Shown here: positions 41,946 through 53,898 of the stretch, one piece after another
Layout: every line of letters begins with the position of its first letter
How positions within the stretch are numbered: position 1 is the stretch's first letter
Assembly (NCBI GenBank): GCA_030386875.1
Contig: CM059575.1
Location: 45,228,859-45,292,858 of the forward strand
Reading direction: 5' to 3'
Source: Morinoia aosen
Taxonomy: Eukaryota; Arthropoda; Malacostraca; Amphipoda; Talitridae
Length of the DNA: 64,000 bases
The notes under the pieces: model-generated
Seen by the model: only the letters and a program-made list of their open reading frames with translations
Database searches by the model: none
Told to the model about the DNA's origin: nothing
Translations under genes and position numbers: made by a program

Positions 41946-44203
41946 ACTCGTTTTGGCCTTCTTTCACCGCCTTCTTCTTGCGTTCCTTGTAATCGAGCGA
42001 TGCTTCTTTCGCTCTACCCTCCGCTTGTGTCTGCATAATACGAATGAACTCTGCTAATGTTTTTCGATTTCCTCGTAGTATATCATGCTTAACAATTTTA
42101 TGCCAGCCTTCTACTAATCCATTTGTCTTAGTTCCACCATGCACTCCACACCAGAGTAGAGTGAATGGCATGGAAAACGTCAATACGTCCTCCAGCATCT
42201 CAGGGGAATACAAAGGATTAGGGATTGTTCCTTCAATAGTCATGTTTTTTTTAACGTCTGCCGCGATAGCCACGAATTTCTCACCCACGGCACACTTATC
42301 GCGGTATCTCCCGGTGTCTTCTACTATCATTGCGTTATTAGGCTCGACATCGTCAGGGTCAATGTCGATGGAAACATCACGACTCATGAGAGGTTCAATT
42401 CCCTCTCCAAGGAAAGGAGTGACCAGTATTTTGCATAAGTTCCTAAAGATTGCGTAGATATGGTGTTTTGAAGGAGCTTGCGCCATATCGGCAAAATACT
42501 GTTTTATTATACTGCGTTCCTGAGGCTTCAGTTTTGGGAAGAACTTCTTAGATTTTTCAGCAATTGTCTTCATAAAATGCGCGTGGCAAAGCTTCACCTG
42601 TGTATAATTGAGCTCCGCCTCATCGGGACTCATCCACAGGCGGTCAAGATATGATGGTAGGTCGCCCAACTTTTGCGAAGCCATAATCGCATGTAAGTAT
42701 GCGAAACTATGGTCGACTACTATGCACTTCGGTTTGAAGTCTTTGCCGTTTACTTCTCGATAGTTCTGTACGAGGATTGCGAGCATACCTTCGATGTAGC
42801 TTGTAGAACTTTTTTGAGATACCATAGAGATTGCTGATAATGGCGAATCACCTTTTTTTCTTTGAAAAACTGCTGCATGATAGAGGTAGCTGTTCCATTC
42901 GTCACCTTGCGTGACGATTCCTCCAGTGGAATCCATATGGAGAGTGGCATCCGGGGTTCTGGCAAGCTCGCGCAGCTCTTCTTCGGTCTGAAGTATTATT
43001 TTAGAGTTGATCGTATCGTATTCCTGCACAAAAGTGGGGATAATTTTTTTGTTGGCCTAGTCAGAGGCTTTCAAGCCCTCGATGGTTAACTGTAAGTCCG
43101 ACTGGTCATCCTTAGAAAGTTTATTGCGGTTCTTCACCATCTGTCCAAGTTTCCTGAGACGATCGAGGGACGAAATTTTCGTGGTATCCGTACCATTTCC
43201 CGTATTGGCAAATTGTTTATAGTAAACACTCGCCGCGCCTTCTAGTAAGACAGCCTGTCCAATGCGTTGTTTTTCCTCAATTTTTGCCTGTCTCTTACTA
43301 ATTTTATGGTTCTTATTCGCTTCGTGTGCTTCCAACAAATAGACTGTACATCTTCCCGCTATTTCTTCCAGCCCGTTGAAACAGACAATTTTTTGCTTGA
43401 GGTCGCAGAGCCGGTCTTCGCAGCGAACTAGGAAACTGAACACGGGTCGTCCTGCAAGATGGGAGCTCGGATATAATTTCCTCTTATAAAATGTGGAATG
43501 ACACTCCATGGTTGAGATTTTCGATGCCTTCCAACAGAGCAATGTGCCTTTCATGTCCTCGTTCATAAATATGTTTATTATTGCAACCGTTGAGCATTAC
43601 AGTAAACCGTTCTTTCAAACGATAAATCTGATTTTTCTTTGCTCTCATGAAACTTTCGAAATTTTGTTCGACGGTTCTTCTTTGCGCTGCTAGTTGCCAT
43701 TCCATCAAAAAGTTATATGTCGTACTTTCGTACTTTCGTTCGCATTTTCCGGAGGACATTTCATACTGGAAGTCGTCGTCTGAATCTTGGGAGTCGTTGA
43801 ACTTTTCTTCACTTTCAGCGCCGTCGTTACTCTCGGAGTCATTTTCAGATATTTCATGCTGGAAGTCGTCGTCTGAATCTTGCGAGTCGTTGAACTTTTC
43901 TTCACTTTCAGCGCCGTCGTTACTCTCGGAGTCATTTTCAGATATTTCATACTGGAAGTCGTCGTCTGAATCTTGGGAGTCGTTGAACTTTTCTTCACTT
44001 TCAGCTCCGTCGTTACTCTCGGAGTCATTTTCAGATATTTCATACTGGAAGTCGTCGTCTGAATCTTGGGAGTCGTTGAACTTTTCTTCACTTTCAGCGC
44101 CGTCGTTACTCGCGGCGTCATTTTCAGATATCTGCATTGGATGTAAAAAAGTGGGATTGGATTTAAGGGAAACATTTGTATTGCTCATTTTGGAGCCCAT
44201 CAT
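41887..44203 (-). pseudogene. MULE-like transposase of the foldback element
   Basis: The first good ATG is at 44203 (MMGSKMSNTN). The N-terminus carries four acidic 31-residue repeats, then a basic helical region. A frameshift near 43500 and a TAG at 43057-43059 follow. The catalytic part (from 43029) has DDE-type positions in LHMDSTGGI (residue 33 of that segment), CIVVDHSFAY (106) and NGLVEGWHK (about 310), with CHAHFMK between, the MULE arrangement. A 17-C tract (41917-41933) shifts the frame into the protease part. The enzyme would cut at the ACCGGC ends. A KDZ-type transposase is the alternative reading. Confidence 0.75.
43758..44129 (-). repeat. Four tandem 93-bp coding repeats
   Basis: The unit starts recur at 43758, 43851, 43944 and 44037 exactly 93 bp apart. 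Each encodes a 31-residue acidic block (ISENDSESNDGAESEEKF then NDSQDSDDDFQYE). The units differ at very few bases, so the array expanded recently or is homogenised. The period is a multiple of three, which keeps the frame. Confidence 0.95.
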
Positions 44204-46213
44204 TGGTACAATTGCTAACACTTATTTACATATATAAGTAAGCAATTCTCCAAGCTCAATAGATTATAGGAACTCACATATGATGATTTCTCCGTAGCTA
44301 CTGCTGCTTCTGCTGCAAATTCTGCGTGGAAGAATTCATTCAGAGGGACCGCCCCTGCAGGGGGGTCTGGGAGAGCCTTGCATTAGCGCTGAAGAGGAAA
44401 AGGACCGAACACTAGCAACGTACAGCTTTAAGAACGGTCTTAATTTGTGACTCTTCGGTGTATCAAGCGTAAAGAGAAAGCGAGAGGGAGGGAGACAAAG
44501 AGACAGAAGAACCGAAGACGAGGGACAAGTAGGGAGGAGAAGCGAGATGGAGGGAGGGAGGGAGAGAGGGAGGGGAGAGAGAGAGAGAGGGAGCGAAATT
44601 GCGGAAGTCATTGTACGATGAAGTGAAAAAATGCTCACGAAAAAATAAATGCATGGTATTCCTCATGCCGGTGACACACTCGGAGTTTCGTTTCCGATCT
44701 GATTTGTCTACACGAACGATTCCGGCTTAAATCAGACTGCACATCTTCATAATTTTGGGACTTCAACTCTACCTACTCACATAATTCCAATTATAGGATG
44801 ACTATTTTATTTCTCAATATTTGTAGGTATTGCAATGTGTACATATGTTTACCCCATTCTTATTTTTAACGACTTTTAAATAGGCAACGGAATTTAACAA
44901 ATGAAGTTCTAATACGAGTATTACGAGTGCATAGGACCCGTCGAAAATTCTTATACAATAGAATACTGTGTCATTAAACAAATAATTTCAGAAATAGATT
45001 TAGGTTTTCCTGTCCATATTTTACCCTATCTTATTACAATGGAAATTTCATTGAATAAATAAAATTGGTAAGTACGTCTTGCTAGGTCTTTCTCCCTTTC
45101 ACGCTCGTTAAAGATGTTTAATGATTGTTTCTGTTATATAGCGAAAGATCATGATATTGTTCTACATCGGTATTGTCTCAATACCGATATTGTTGACCTG
45201 ACAACATTTCGAAATCTTCATTACAACGAACTAATTAATTATATAATGCCGAGAAAGAGATACCATTTCAACTTTTCAAATCGCAAGAAAATAATTACAA
45301 AAATCTACAATTCAGCCTATTCTTCATTAGAAAGTGGGCATCGATCATAACATAAAAAGTTAAATATGGAAATAAATAGTGAAATAGAAAACTATAACTC
45401 TTGGAAAGTCAAGCAATACTCAACGAATAACGTTAGAAATGAGCAAAAATTTCAATTAATAATACATGTTACCTTGACCAAAATTCAAGAAAGTAAACAA
45501 AATGAAATCAATTGTGAGTACATAAGTATTGTATATTGTTGGAAAATATCAACTAATATTACAGTTATTAACATCAGAATAAGCTAATCGAATATTTATC
45601 AATAACACTGATAATATAATCTGAAAACGACAGAAGTCTTGATGTATCTGGCCATAGCTTCAGGTGTTGGCAAGGACTATTAATTATTAGCAATACTTCG
45701 AAGCAAAGAAATACAAACTGGAAGAAATCATAAGGAACCACTGGTATAGAACATAGACACATTAAGTACGTACAGTCCTACCACTCTTTATGTGAGTGCC
45801 AAGTGTTGCGTCGGCTGAGCTGTTCTGCAAGTAACTTGAAACACATTTACTGCAAGTTTCTACTTCCTATGTATGAATTGAATGGGAAATGAACGAAACA
45901 GAAAAAACAAATTAAGTTTGCGAAGTTTTCAGCTTCTGATTCCTGCTGTTTAACTGCAAAATATTCATTACTGCTTCAGTACGAACCTTCTGTTTCGAAA
46001 CGTAGAAACTTCATATATTTGTATGTGTGCGAACCTACTTTGTCTAGATATCAATGACAGTGTGAGGTAATAGGTAAAAGTATGCTGTTTCGAACTTCGG
46101 AAAAAATAATCGGGAAAAACATTTCGAATTTTTTAACTTTTCGGTCAAATATTTTGACTCTCATGTGTTTCCTTTAGTTTTAAACAATTCCAAATAATTT
46201 ACAACGGAAATTA
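44204..46213. other. Upstream of the transposase; purine tract, no gene
   Basis: 44466-44600 is a strongly purine-biased tract of ggga and ga units. The rest is AT-rich. Short frames at 45114-45350 and 45366-45587 have no recognisable features. A promoter for the minus-strand transposase may lie at 44204-44350, but no clear TATA is seen. Confidence 0.4.
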
Positions 46214-47517
46214 AAATTGGAGTCACACAAAATAGCGACTCATACCTCTACTCCACCGCATTCGGAAAAGCGACTCAGACTCCAACTCCCCCCCAAAACA
46301 CGAGACTGCGGAATTGTATTCAACCGGTGGAGATGCTGGTCATCACTTAAAGGTAAGTAAAAATATAAGGTTGCAAAACCTTGTATTTGTGTACCGAACA
46401 TAGCCACCTATTTGCCACCATTTCTGGGAAGGCGGTAAAAAAACGTCGAGTGTATAGCGGCAGTGGGCGGCTGCATTGCTGCGATCGGCGTTAAAATAAT
46501 CTGCTAGTTAATTTTTCCGCTCAATGTGTCCGAAACAATCTAATCTTACGCGCTGCTTCTGGTACGGCCGCAACGGTAAAAAATCCAAGCGAAAACAAAC
46601 GCCAAGTGCGTCACCGGCCTATGAGAGCTGATTCATGTCACGTACAAAACCAAAATAATTGACAAAAAGTTGGTTTAAAAAATTTTACCAAAAGATAACA
46701 CGTATTTGAATACTCTTAACAAAGAGGACAGTAATCGTTTAACATAGATGTACCTGTAGCTAAACTATGTTGAACAGAAAACGCAATAATTGCAGAAAAG
46801 GGAATGATATACTGAAGAAAAAGATATATCAGAAATGTCTTGAATCTGAAAACGGTCAGGAGTTTTTGGAAGAACGTACGGGATGACATCATTTCCTATG
46901 AAATTAAGCAAAAAACTTGTGAAAGTTTATTAGTAACATCGGTTTATCATTATGGAAGTATATTGAGCACAACTGAACTACTCTGAAGTTCCTAAGAAAT
47001 CTTTTGCGCTCGACAAAAGGAAATACATTAAAACTTATTTATTTCAAGCAACATTAACGCCTTTTACGTACTAAATTACATGAAAAGTCTAAAGCGGGTG
47101 TTTAAGAAGTTCGTAACATAGTTGCGCTAATATTTAAGGGAAATTGTGTTGAATTGCGCGATAGTTGCTCAATCCATACTTATAATAAGAGCCGCGTCCG
47201 TCGGTCTGTCCGAAGCCAGCCTGCGGTGTGTGATGAGCGTATCTGTGATACAAGCTCCAGCCCTGTATGTTGTGACGGGCCGTGTTCACGCGGCCTCATT
47301 AACTCTCGAGAGATTGTATTTTTTAATTACTTACGGCCTTTCTCTCATTTCGACTTTTTTCATTTCAATCAAGGGGGGTGGACTATAAATATAAGATCCA
47401 AACAACAAAATAAAATGTAGTCTAATGGGCACATGAGATTGAATTGTAAGCAGCTGCTGAAGAAGTATAGAACACTACAAATTTACATCTTATACATTTG
47501 ATGCATGAAATCTATAT

Positions 47518-49138
47518 ACCATTTACAACTTGATTTGCTCCAAATGAATTTTGATTTGCTCCTCGTGAAAATGGAATTGCTCCAAGTGAAATTAGATTAG
47601 CTCTTTTCCAATTTTAAATCATTTCATAATAATTGTATTGACTTTATAATGTTATTTGCGAGAATCGTAGTGAAATTTATTTTTTCTTTGTGAAGCGATT
47701 TTATTCCAATAATGCGTACAAAGATACAGAGTTCTTGCTGAGTATAATTTGCGAAAAAAATACAGAATATAATTTTCGTTGTATGAACCAATTAGACAAA
47801 AGAGTGAATCTCGTATCTCAGACACTTCGATCAAAGAAGCATCACAGAGATACTACCGAGTTGTACATTGCCGCACATCGCGTTGCACCTTGTGTAGACA
47901 TGCTAACGTCGTCAGCAATAAGTGTCCACCTCAACTCGAAACATCTTCATCTTTCAGAAACCAAAACCTTCGAGATGAAGTATAGTAAAAAAAGTGCGCG
48001 GGACAGACAGAGAATAATAGAAGCTATCAATAATCAAGAGGACTGGAAGAAAATTGCAAACGCACTTAGAATAAATGTTAACACTGCATACAAGTGGATG
48101 AAAAATAAGCACGTCATATCTAAGAAGAAAGGAAGAAATAATATAAGAAATGTCCCAAAATATTGAGGACACTGACGATAGCCATAGGAGAAAATGCTTC
48201 GATTACTCTCCCACAACTTCGGAGAAAAGTACAACAAGATCATGACGTTGATCAAGGAGATCTTATACAGATATGTTGATGAGGCAATAATTACCAAAAC
48301 GTGTGCAAACGTTTTAATATATGCTTACATTTCAGTTTGTGATGTTTAGTTATGACGTTTCAGCATTAATATTCTTTCAATAACATTACAGCACTTCTTC
48401 ATCAAAATGCATTTGTACGCGAGTTATCAGCAAAATATCCATAATATTTTTTTCATTTTAAAACGCTTCTTATCAATTTATTCTCCAATCCCGCTAGGGA
48501 TTGCGACATAAACATGTTTAATGATTATAATAATAATAATAATTATAATGGTTTATTTGATAGGGTAGCATCTACCGGATGATCGTAGGTAGGAAATAAC
48601 CCTCGGGTAATGCTGCTACTGGATGATCGTCAGTAGGTTACCAGTGGAACATATGATCCCAAGACCCTGCACACTATAGAAAGTCCCTTCGCTTGTATGC
48701 CTTTTACAGATAGATTAAATAATTATGGAAGTAATCAATTAAGTAGGATTTCTGTGAAATTGATTGAAATGTAATTAATTATTCATTACCATTAAAAAAA
48801 AAAAATTATTTACTAATTAATATCAATTAACCATGAGAGCACAGATTTGGCAATCAAGAAATGTTAAAACAAAGGTTCTACCCTGTGGTTTGGGCAATAT
48901 ATAGTATTTTATATATTTTAAAAGCACAAGCTGAAAAAATAATTATGTAATTTTGATATTGTAACCATAACAAACTGAAAATTATTTGGATCTATCGCAA
49001 ATTAACAAAGAGCAAATCAAATTTCACTTGGAGCAATTCTATTTTCAAGAGGATCAAATCAAATTTCATTTGGAGCAATTCTATTTTTACGATGCGCAAA
49101 TTAAAATTCATTTGGAGCAAATCAACTTGTAAATGGTA
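47518..49138 (+). mobile_element. Tc1-like DNA transposon, decayed
   Basis: The ends TACCATTTACAA are inverted at 49138 and flanked by TA on both sides, the Tc1/mariner target. Each end carries about three copies of a ggagcaaatcaaatttcatt-type unit (47530-47620; 49010-49130), giving inverted repeats of roughly 100-130 bp. The inside holds a short transposase N-terminus and then non-coding AT-rich DNA with an ataataata run at 48525. Confidence 0.78.
47975..48263 (+). pseudogene. Tc1/IS630-type transposase N-terminus (HTH)
   Basis: The ATG at 47975 reads MKYSKKSARDRQRIIEAI then EDWKKIANALRINVNTAYKW, a helix-turn-helix of the kind that binds Tc1/IS630 inverted repeats. The frame ends at 48166. 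One base away, it continues as GENASITLPQLRRKVQQDHD, the second helical segment of the same N-terminus, and then stops. The DDE catalytic domain is absent, so the element could only move by help in trans. Confidence 0.65.
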
Positions 49139-50964
49139 TAGTAAAACATTTACTCTATGAAATCTCTTAAAAATATATCCTTAGTCGGTGAGTTATAATG
49201 CTGAAGCGGAGTATAAGAGGTGGGTAGGCAGAGCATTGTTTAAGGAAAATAAACACTAAAAAATTGTACTGGTCGAAAACTTACATATACGTGATTTGAA
49301 TTTGTTTCAGAATTAGTCTTTAAAATGCTACTGTAAGGTTTATCATACCTATGCTCATATTTATAGAAGAAACGCTGTTTCTATTAGAGGACTTTTTTTT
49401 CTCCTAACTAAATAAAGTATGAAAAGCACGAAAGTACAAATGGACTTAAAAATGGGAACATAAATTTCCGTGCTTTATAAATATGGAATCACCAATGCAC
49501 ATCCTCAAAAGTTCAGAAGAAAATATGAAAGTCAATAAGTAAAGACGTGTTCGGCTTCATGGAATAAAACATTTGATTTTAACAATTGGAAACTCTTCAA
49601 CCAATTAAGAAAAATAATAAAAGAAATTGAGGGTACCACACTTTTAAATAACTGCAGAATCGTTTGTTTCTGTGAGTACAAAAGCACTCGAAAATTCACG
49701 TCAAGAAACACGAAAATATCGAAACATTAAAGAAGACGCGTTATGAACAGCAAAGCCGTCGCATTTATCCATGAGCATTTACGATGGCACAGTCTCACTC
49801 GAAATAATAACCAATCATCAAAGGATTTCAGTGCACATAGAAAGAAGTCTAATTACACACAACGTACCCCCTTCGTCACTACATTCAATGAGTACGAGCG
49901 TAGCAAACACGTGCCATTGCGGAATACGGTAAGAGTTTAAGACTTCTCAAAGCATCGTGAGTCGTGTCAGAGTGTCATTCATTTAGACTCGATACTTGGT
50001 TCACCGATGTAACTTACAACATTGAAGTGCTCAATACGCACGCTTAGAATTAAGAGAGCGACATCAGCATGAATTAAAACATCAAATTTGAGAGAATGCA
50101 AGTCACCCCACAAATTATTTATGAAGTGCAGATGGGTCAGCAAAAAACACAGCGTTGCACACACGTCTAAAACGAAAGTATTTCAAATTAAATAAGTATA
50201 TTTTTATTGCATACCATAAAATTCATCGTAATCTTTTAGCTCGATCAGAATAGCCTTATTAAAAATTTCAATAGCGAGATTATACGACATGGTTCAATAC
50301 GTGCGGCCCAAATCTTGTCTTTAGCTTTTCCTTTGATAATTTCTCCCACACAGATCAACGTAATAAATTGAGAGAGGGAATGAGCGAGAAAGATGAAGGG
50401 AAAAAAAGACAAATAGAACAAGGAGAAGAAATTGCACCGTATGTTAAAAATTAAATTATAAGCTCTCAATGGTAATACTTACGCGTGAAATTCTCTGAAT
50501 TTGGAAATTGAATTCTGGGCTGGATTTAAACAGCCTGTTGTATCTACTCATTTCTTTAGTAGATCTATTATTACGAAAGTTAGCAATCAGTTTCCGGTGA
50601 ATTTCGATTTTAAAATCGACACTATTGCCTTCAAGCGTTTTCAAAAAGTTTATTTCACTCTCCATGTTTATTGTTTAATTGTCACTTTAAAAATTGTCTT
50701 TTTTCTTAGGAAATTTATACGTCATTCTTTTAGTACGAAAAATTACAGTACCTAAGAGAAGTTGAGCCTCACACTAAGGCAGCTTTAACGATACTAGACA
50801 TTAAATGCTATCACGAACATGTTGTGACCGACAGCTCTCAAGACACCTAAACAGTGTGAGTGTGAGTGCGACGTAAGCACAGCTCTTCTATAAAGTCGTG
50901 ATATCAACATACCGTGATCATGATAAACACACTGCAATTAGATTAAGGCAGTATAGCCAAGCTA
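49139..50964. other. No gene recognised
   Basis: This is AT-rich sequence with only short frames and no domain I can name. It lies between the Tc1-like element and the GACTCC-type repeat and is presumably interior of the surrounding elements. Confidence 0.4.
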
Positions 50965-51085
50965 GAGTCATGGAGTTGGAGTGGAGTTGGAGTCAGGGTC
51001 GCATTTTCGAGTGTGGTGGAGTGGAAGGCGATGTCGTTCATTAGCATGCGGTGAAGCCTAGGTCGGAGTCGCTATGTGTAGGTGA

Positions 51086-53889
51086 AATATTAATTTATTA
51101 CGGTGCCTGTATTTGATCCCACGTACCCATGCCTGTCTGTTGTTTGTTAATGCGAATCCTGCGAGGATGAAGGAGTTGTTGTTCTGAAACTGTAGCTTGA
51201 TTTTCATAAAAATCCTGTTCGAAGATTAGCAATGAACTCATTTTCACGTTCACTAAGTCATTAAAATTTATAACAAAATTATTTCTGTCGACTATTATGA
51301 TGAGGAAGATAACCGTCACTTCGATATAGCAGGGCGACTGCCATTTGCGTTATTGCGATTTTCATCCAATTTTCTTTGCTTGTGTTTTTCTATATGATTT
51401 TTGGTCATGTTTGTGTTTGACATGACTGAAAAGAAAAGAATCATAAGTATGCAAGGTTAGCATACGTTTCTGGAAACAAATTTTATTGCCATCTATAAGA
51501 TGAGCAAGCTGTGAAATTCATTGTGCAGGCTTAAGTGTGTGCTTGTTTCCTGATGTGAGACGTTTAGTATAGCTCATTTTTGGCTAACCTTGTTTCTAAG
51601 TATTCTAATAGCGTTTTGTGATATAATTGTTTTAGAAAATTTGTATGATTTCATAAAATACTGGCCCCCAATAAATGAGGCGTAATTCGTATACAAACAT
51701 GTTTACGTAGCAGGATCTGAGGAACCGTAGACAACTGCAACTTTCTATTCTTAAGCATGGAATGAATCTACTTTGCTTGTTTCAATAAAGGCACAGTGCG
51801 GCCCAAATTTTAGTCTCACTTTTACGGCCAGCTGATTTCTGCTAGCTTGCCTATATAGTGGGGTTAGAAATAAAGCCTATTCACAACACGAGAAGAAAAC
51901 TGGATTTTAAACAGTTACAACGACGAGCTTCGGAAAACGAGCGGCAGATATGAAAACGGACACGCGATCAACTCGTCTCGGATGTTGAAGGAAGGAAGAA
52001 ATTTTAATTTCGTCGTCGATGACCCGTGCTACCTGAAGTTCGAAGGTGCAATAGTTTAGAAATTCGACTCAGCGGAAAATGAAACTTATTGGCCGACTTC
52101 TCTGCCTGCGTGCTGTACTCTCATTTATATGCAAGCAATATGCGACTGCTGAATGAAATACTTCAGTTAGTTGGAACTTGTGCGATATTTCAAATATTGA
52201 ACCGTAAAGTAATTATTCTTTACGATAGTCTTCAATATTTAAAATATCATGCATTTGCTGATAATGAAGAAACAAGAAAATATTCACTGAAACATGAAAA
52301 TATTAGAAACATGAAAATATTCACTGGATTCCTAAGTATAACAGGGCTTTACGTGTGTGATACCGATGGAGAGTCATGCAAAAAGTCATGCGCAGCGATG
52401 GGATTTGAACCCGTGACACCTTCACGGAAGTGAACTTGGTCATGCGAGCACCGTAAGTTGGTTTGGTAAGTTCTTTCCCATCTTTTAATGAACAGGCAGA
52501 GCACAACAGAGGTATTTATTATTACTTCACTAAATGCATATGTTTCGGAAATTGATACAAATTTCACAGTTGTATTTTCACTTGAATACTTTTGTAAGTA
52601 TAGGTAGGCCTATGTTTAGAAGAGAACAAAAAAACTACCACTAGATGTACAAAAACTATAACACTATGCAATCCTGAAATACTTCAAACTTCATTAAATT
52701 CAGTTCGGACACCTCTATTGTATTTTATTGATGAACCATATTTAACAACTGAAGAACAGGTCAAAAAGGTAACCTGGGGATCAGGTACTGACGACAGTGG
52801 ACAGGGTAAAACTTGTGATGTTGCTTGCAAGTGAGAGTATGTATGCGGGAGTTCCCACAAATGTACAAAATTTCTGGAGTAAGGAACAAATTTACAGTTT
52901 TCCCTTAAAAACAAGAAAATCAAATTACACCACTAGCCTTACAGGATATATTCAATGATATTGTGCATATGCTTAAAGCACTTTGCATATTACATCTGTT
53001 ATAGTGTAAATGCGTAATTAATTGCAAATGAGATTTTGCACATGCACAAGATCATTTTTTGCAATGCATAAAACATTCTTGAGAGAGCATACATGCAAGT
53101 TATGCAATTTCACAGCTCTACAAATAATATTGTCTAACAAAAGTTTACATGAGTAAGACATACGAAAATGATTATTCATTCTACAACTGAGAAAAAAAAT
53201 CGTCACCTCCGGGATTCGAAGACCCACGATGTGGGGAACGACAAGGCTATGGACAAGAATTCAAACAGCACTTCATAACTTGGGTGAGCGCGGCCATCGG
53301 CAGCGCGGATTACCAGGCTAGGAGAAGGTGGAGAAACCTTGCTCTCTGTCATCCCCCAGGGAGCGTATGACAGTTTTATTATACACTCAGGCTTGGAGAA
53401 TGAATCGATCTTTATAATGATATCAAGTTCAAATTTTTAGGTGCAATAGTTCAGGAATTATAACGTTATCAAAATGAGCCTTAAAGAGAAAATCGGTCGA
53501 CCATTCAGAGGGTCGGAAAACATCTATCCATGCCTCCCCAGGGAGCGTATGACAGTTTTATTTTACACTCAGGCTTGGAGAATAAATCGATCTTCACAAT
53601 GAGACTAATTTCAAGTTTTTAGGTGCAATAGTTCAGGAATAATTATAACGTTGTCAAAATGGGCCTTATAGAGAAAATTGGCCGACCATTGACGGGCCAC
53701 GAGAAGCCCTCTTCCTGCCCCCCACAGGGGCGTAAAAATTTTATTAATTACATAAATATGTTGTACTCGTCACGCGCATTAATTTGGTATTAATTTCAAG
53801 ATTTTACGTCTTATAGTTTAGAAATTACCCTTTTTGTCAGGGTAATTCGCGAAGGATCTTAGATGGGTTCTCAAAAATGGCTAGCCGGT
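51086..53889 (-). repeat. Right TIR of the 22.7-kb element
   Basis: This 2.8-kb arm is the inverse of 31167-33045 plus the 39268-40349 block. From the inside outward it has the tgtctgttgtttgttaatgcg block, a region shared with 36490-37573, the tRNA-like segment (52390-52445), the TGCA-rich MITE half (52960-53128), the two subrepeats and the terminus ggctagccggt. Confidence 0.82.
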
Positions 53890-53898
53890 ACAGATTCA

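Larger units (their letters stand above)
46214..51085. mobile_element. Candidate DNA transposon with GACTCC-type inverted ends
   Basis: 46214-46310 (tagcgactc, ctccaccgcattcg, aaagcgactcagactccaac) and the inverse of 50965-51085 (tagcgactccgac, ctccaccacactcg, aaatgcgaccctgactccaac) share the same ordered words. The right copy abuts the start of the foldback TIR at 51086. This would make a ~4.9-kb insertion. No target duplication was found and no transposase is visible between the ends. Confidence 0.4.
31167..53889 (-). mobile_element. 22.7-kb foldback MULE with transposase and Ulp1-like protease
   Basis: The ends are ACCGGCTAGCCATTTTTGAG (31167) and its inverse (53889). The flanking 9-bp repeat ACAGATTCA is perfect (31158-31166 and 53890-53898), and the joined flanks match the uninterrupted left arm of the outer element at 27960-28000, so the boundaries are secure. 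It contains the only transposase-protease genes of the nest (40712-44203, minus strand), a nested relative (33046-39267), a Tc1-like element and a GACTCC-type inverted repeat. Nine-base duplications, long repetitive TIRs and a MULE-like transposase fit the foldback/NOF or Rehavkus branches of MuDR. KDZ elements are an alternative because they also carry Ulp1 domains. Confidence 0.85.

Noticed and set aside
43647..44237. Plus-strand 196-codon frame with serine-rich repeats
   Set aside because: It is the antisense shadow of the acidic 93-bp repeats of the transposase.
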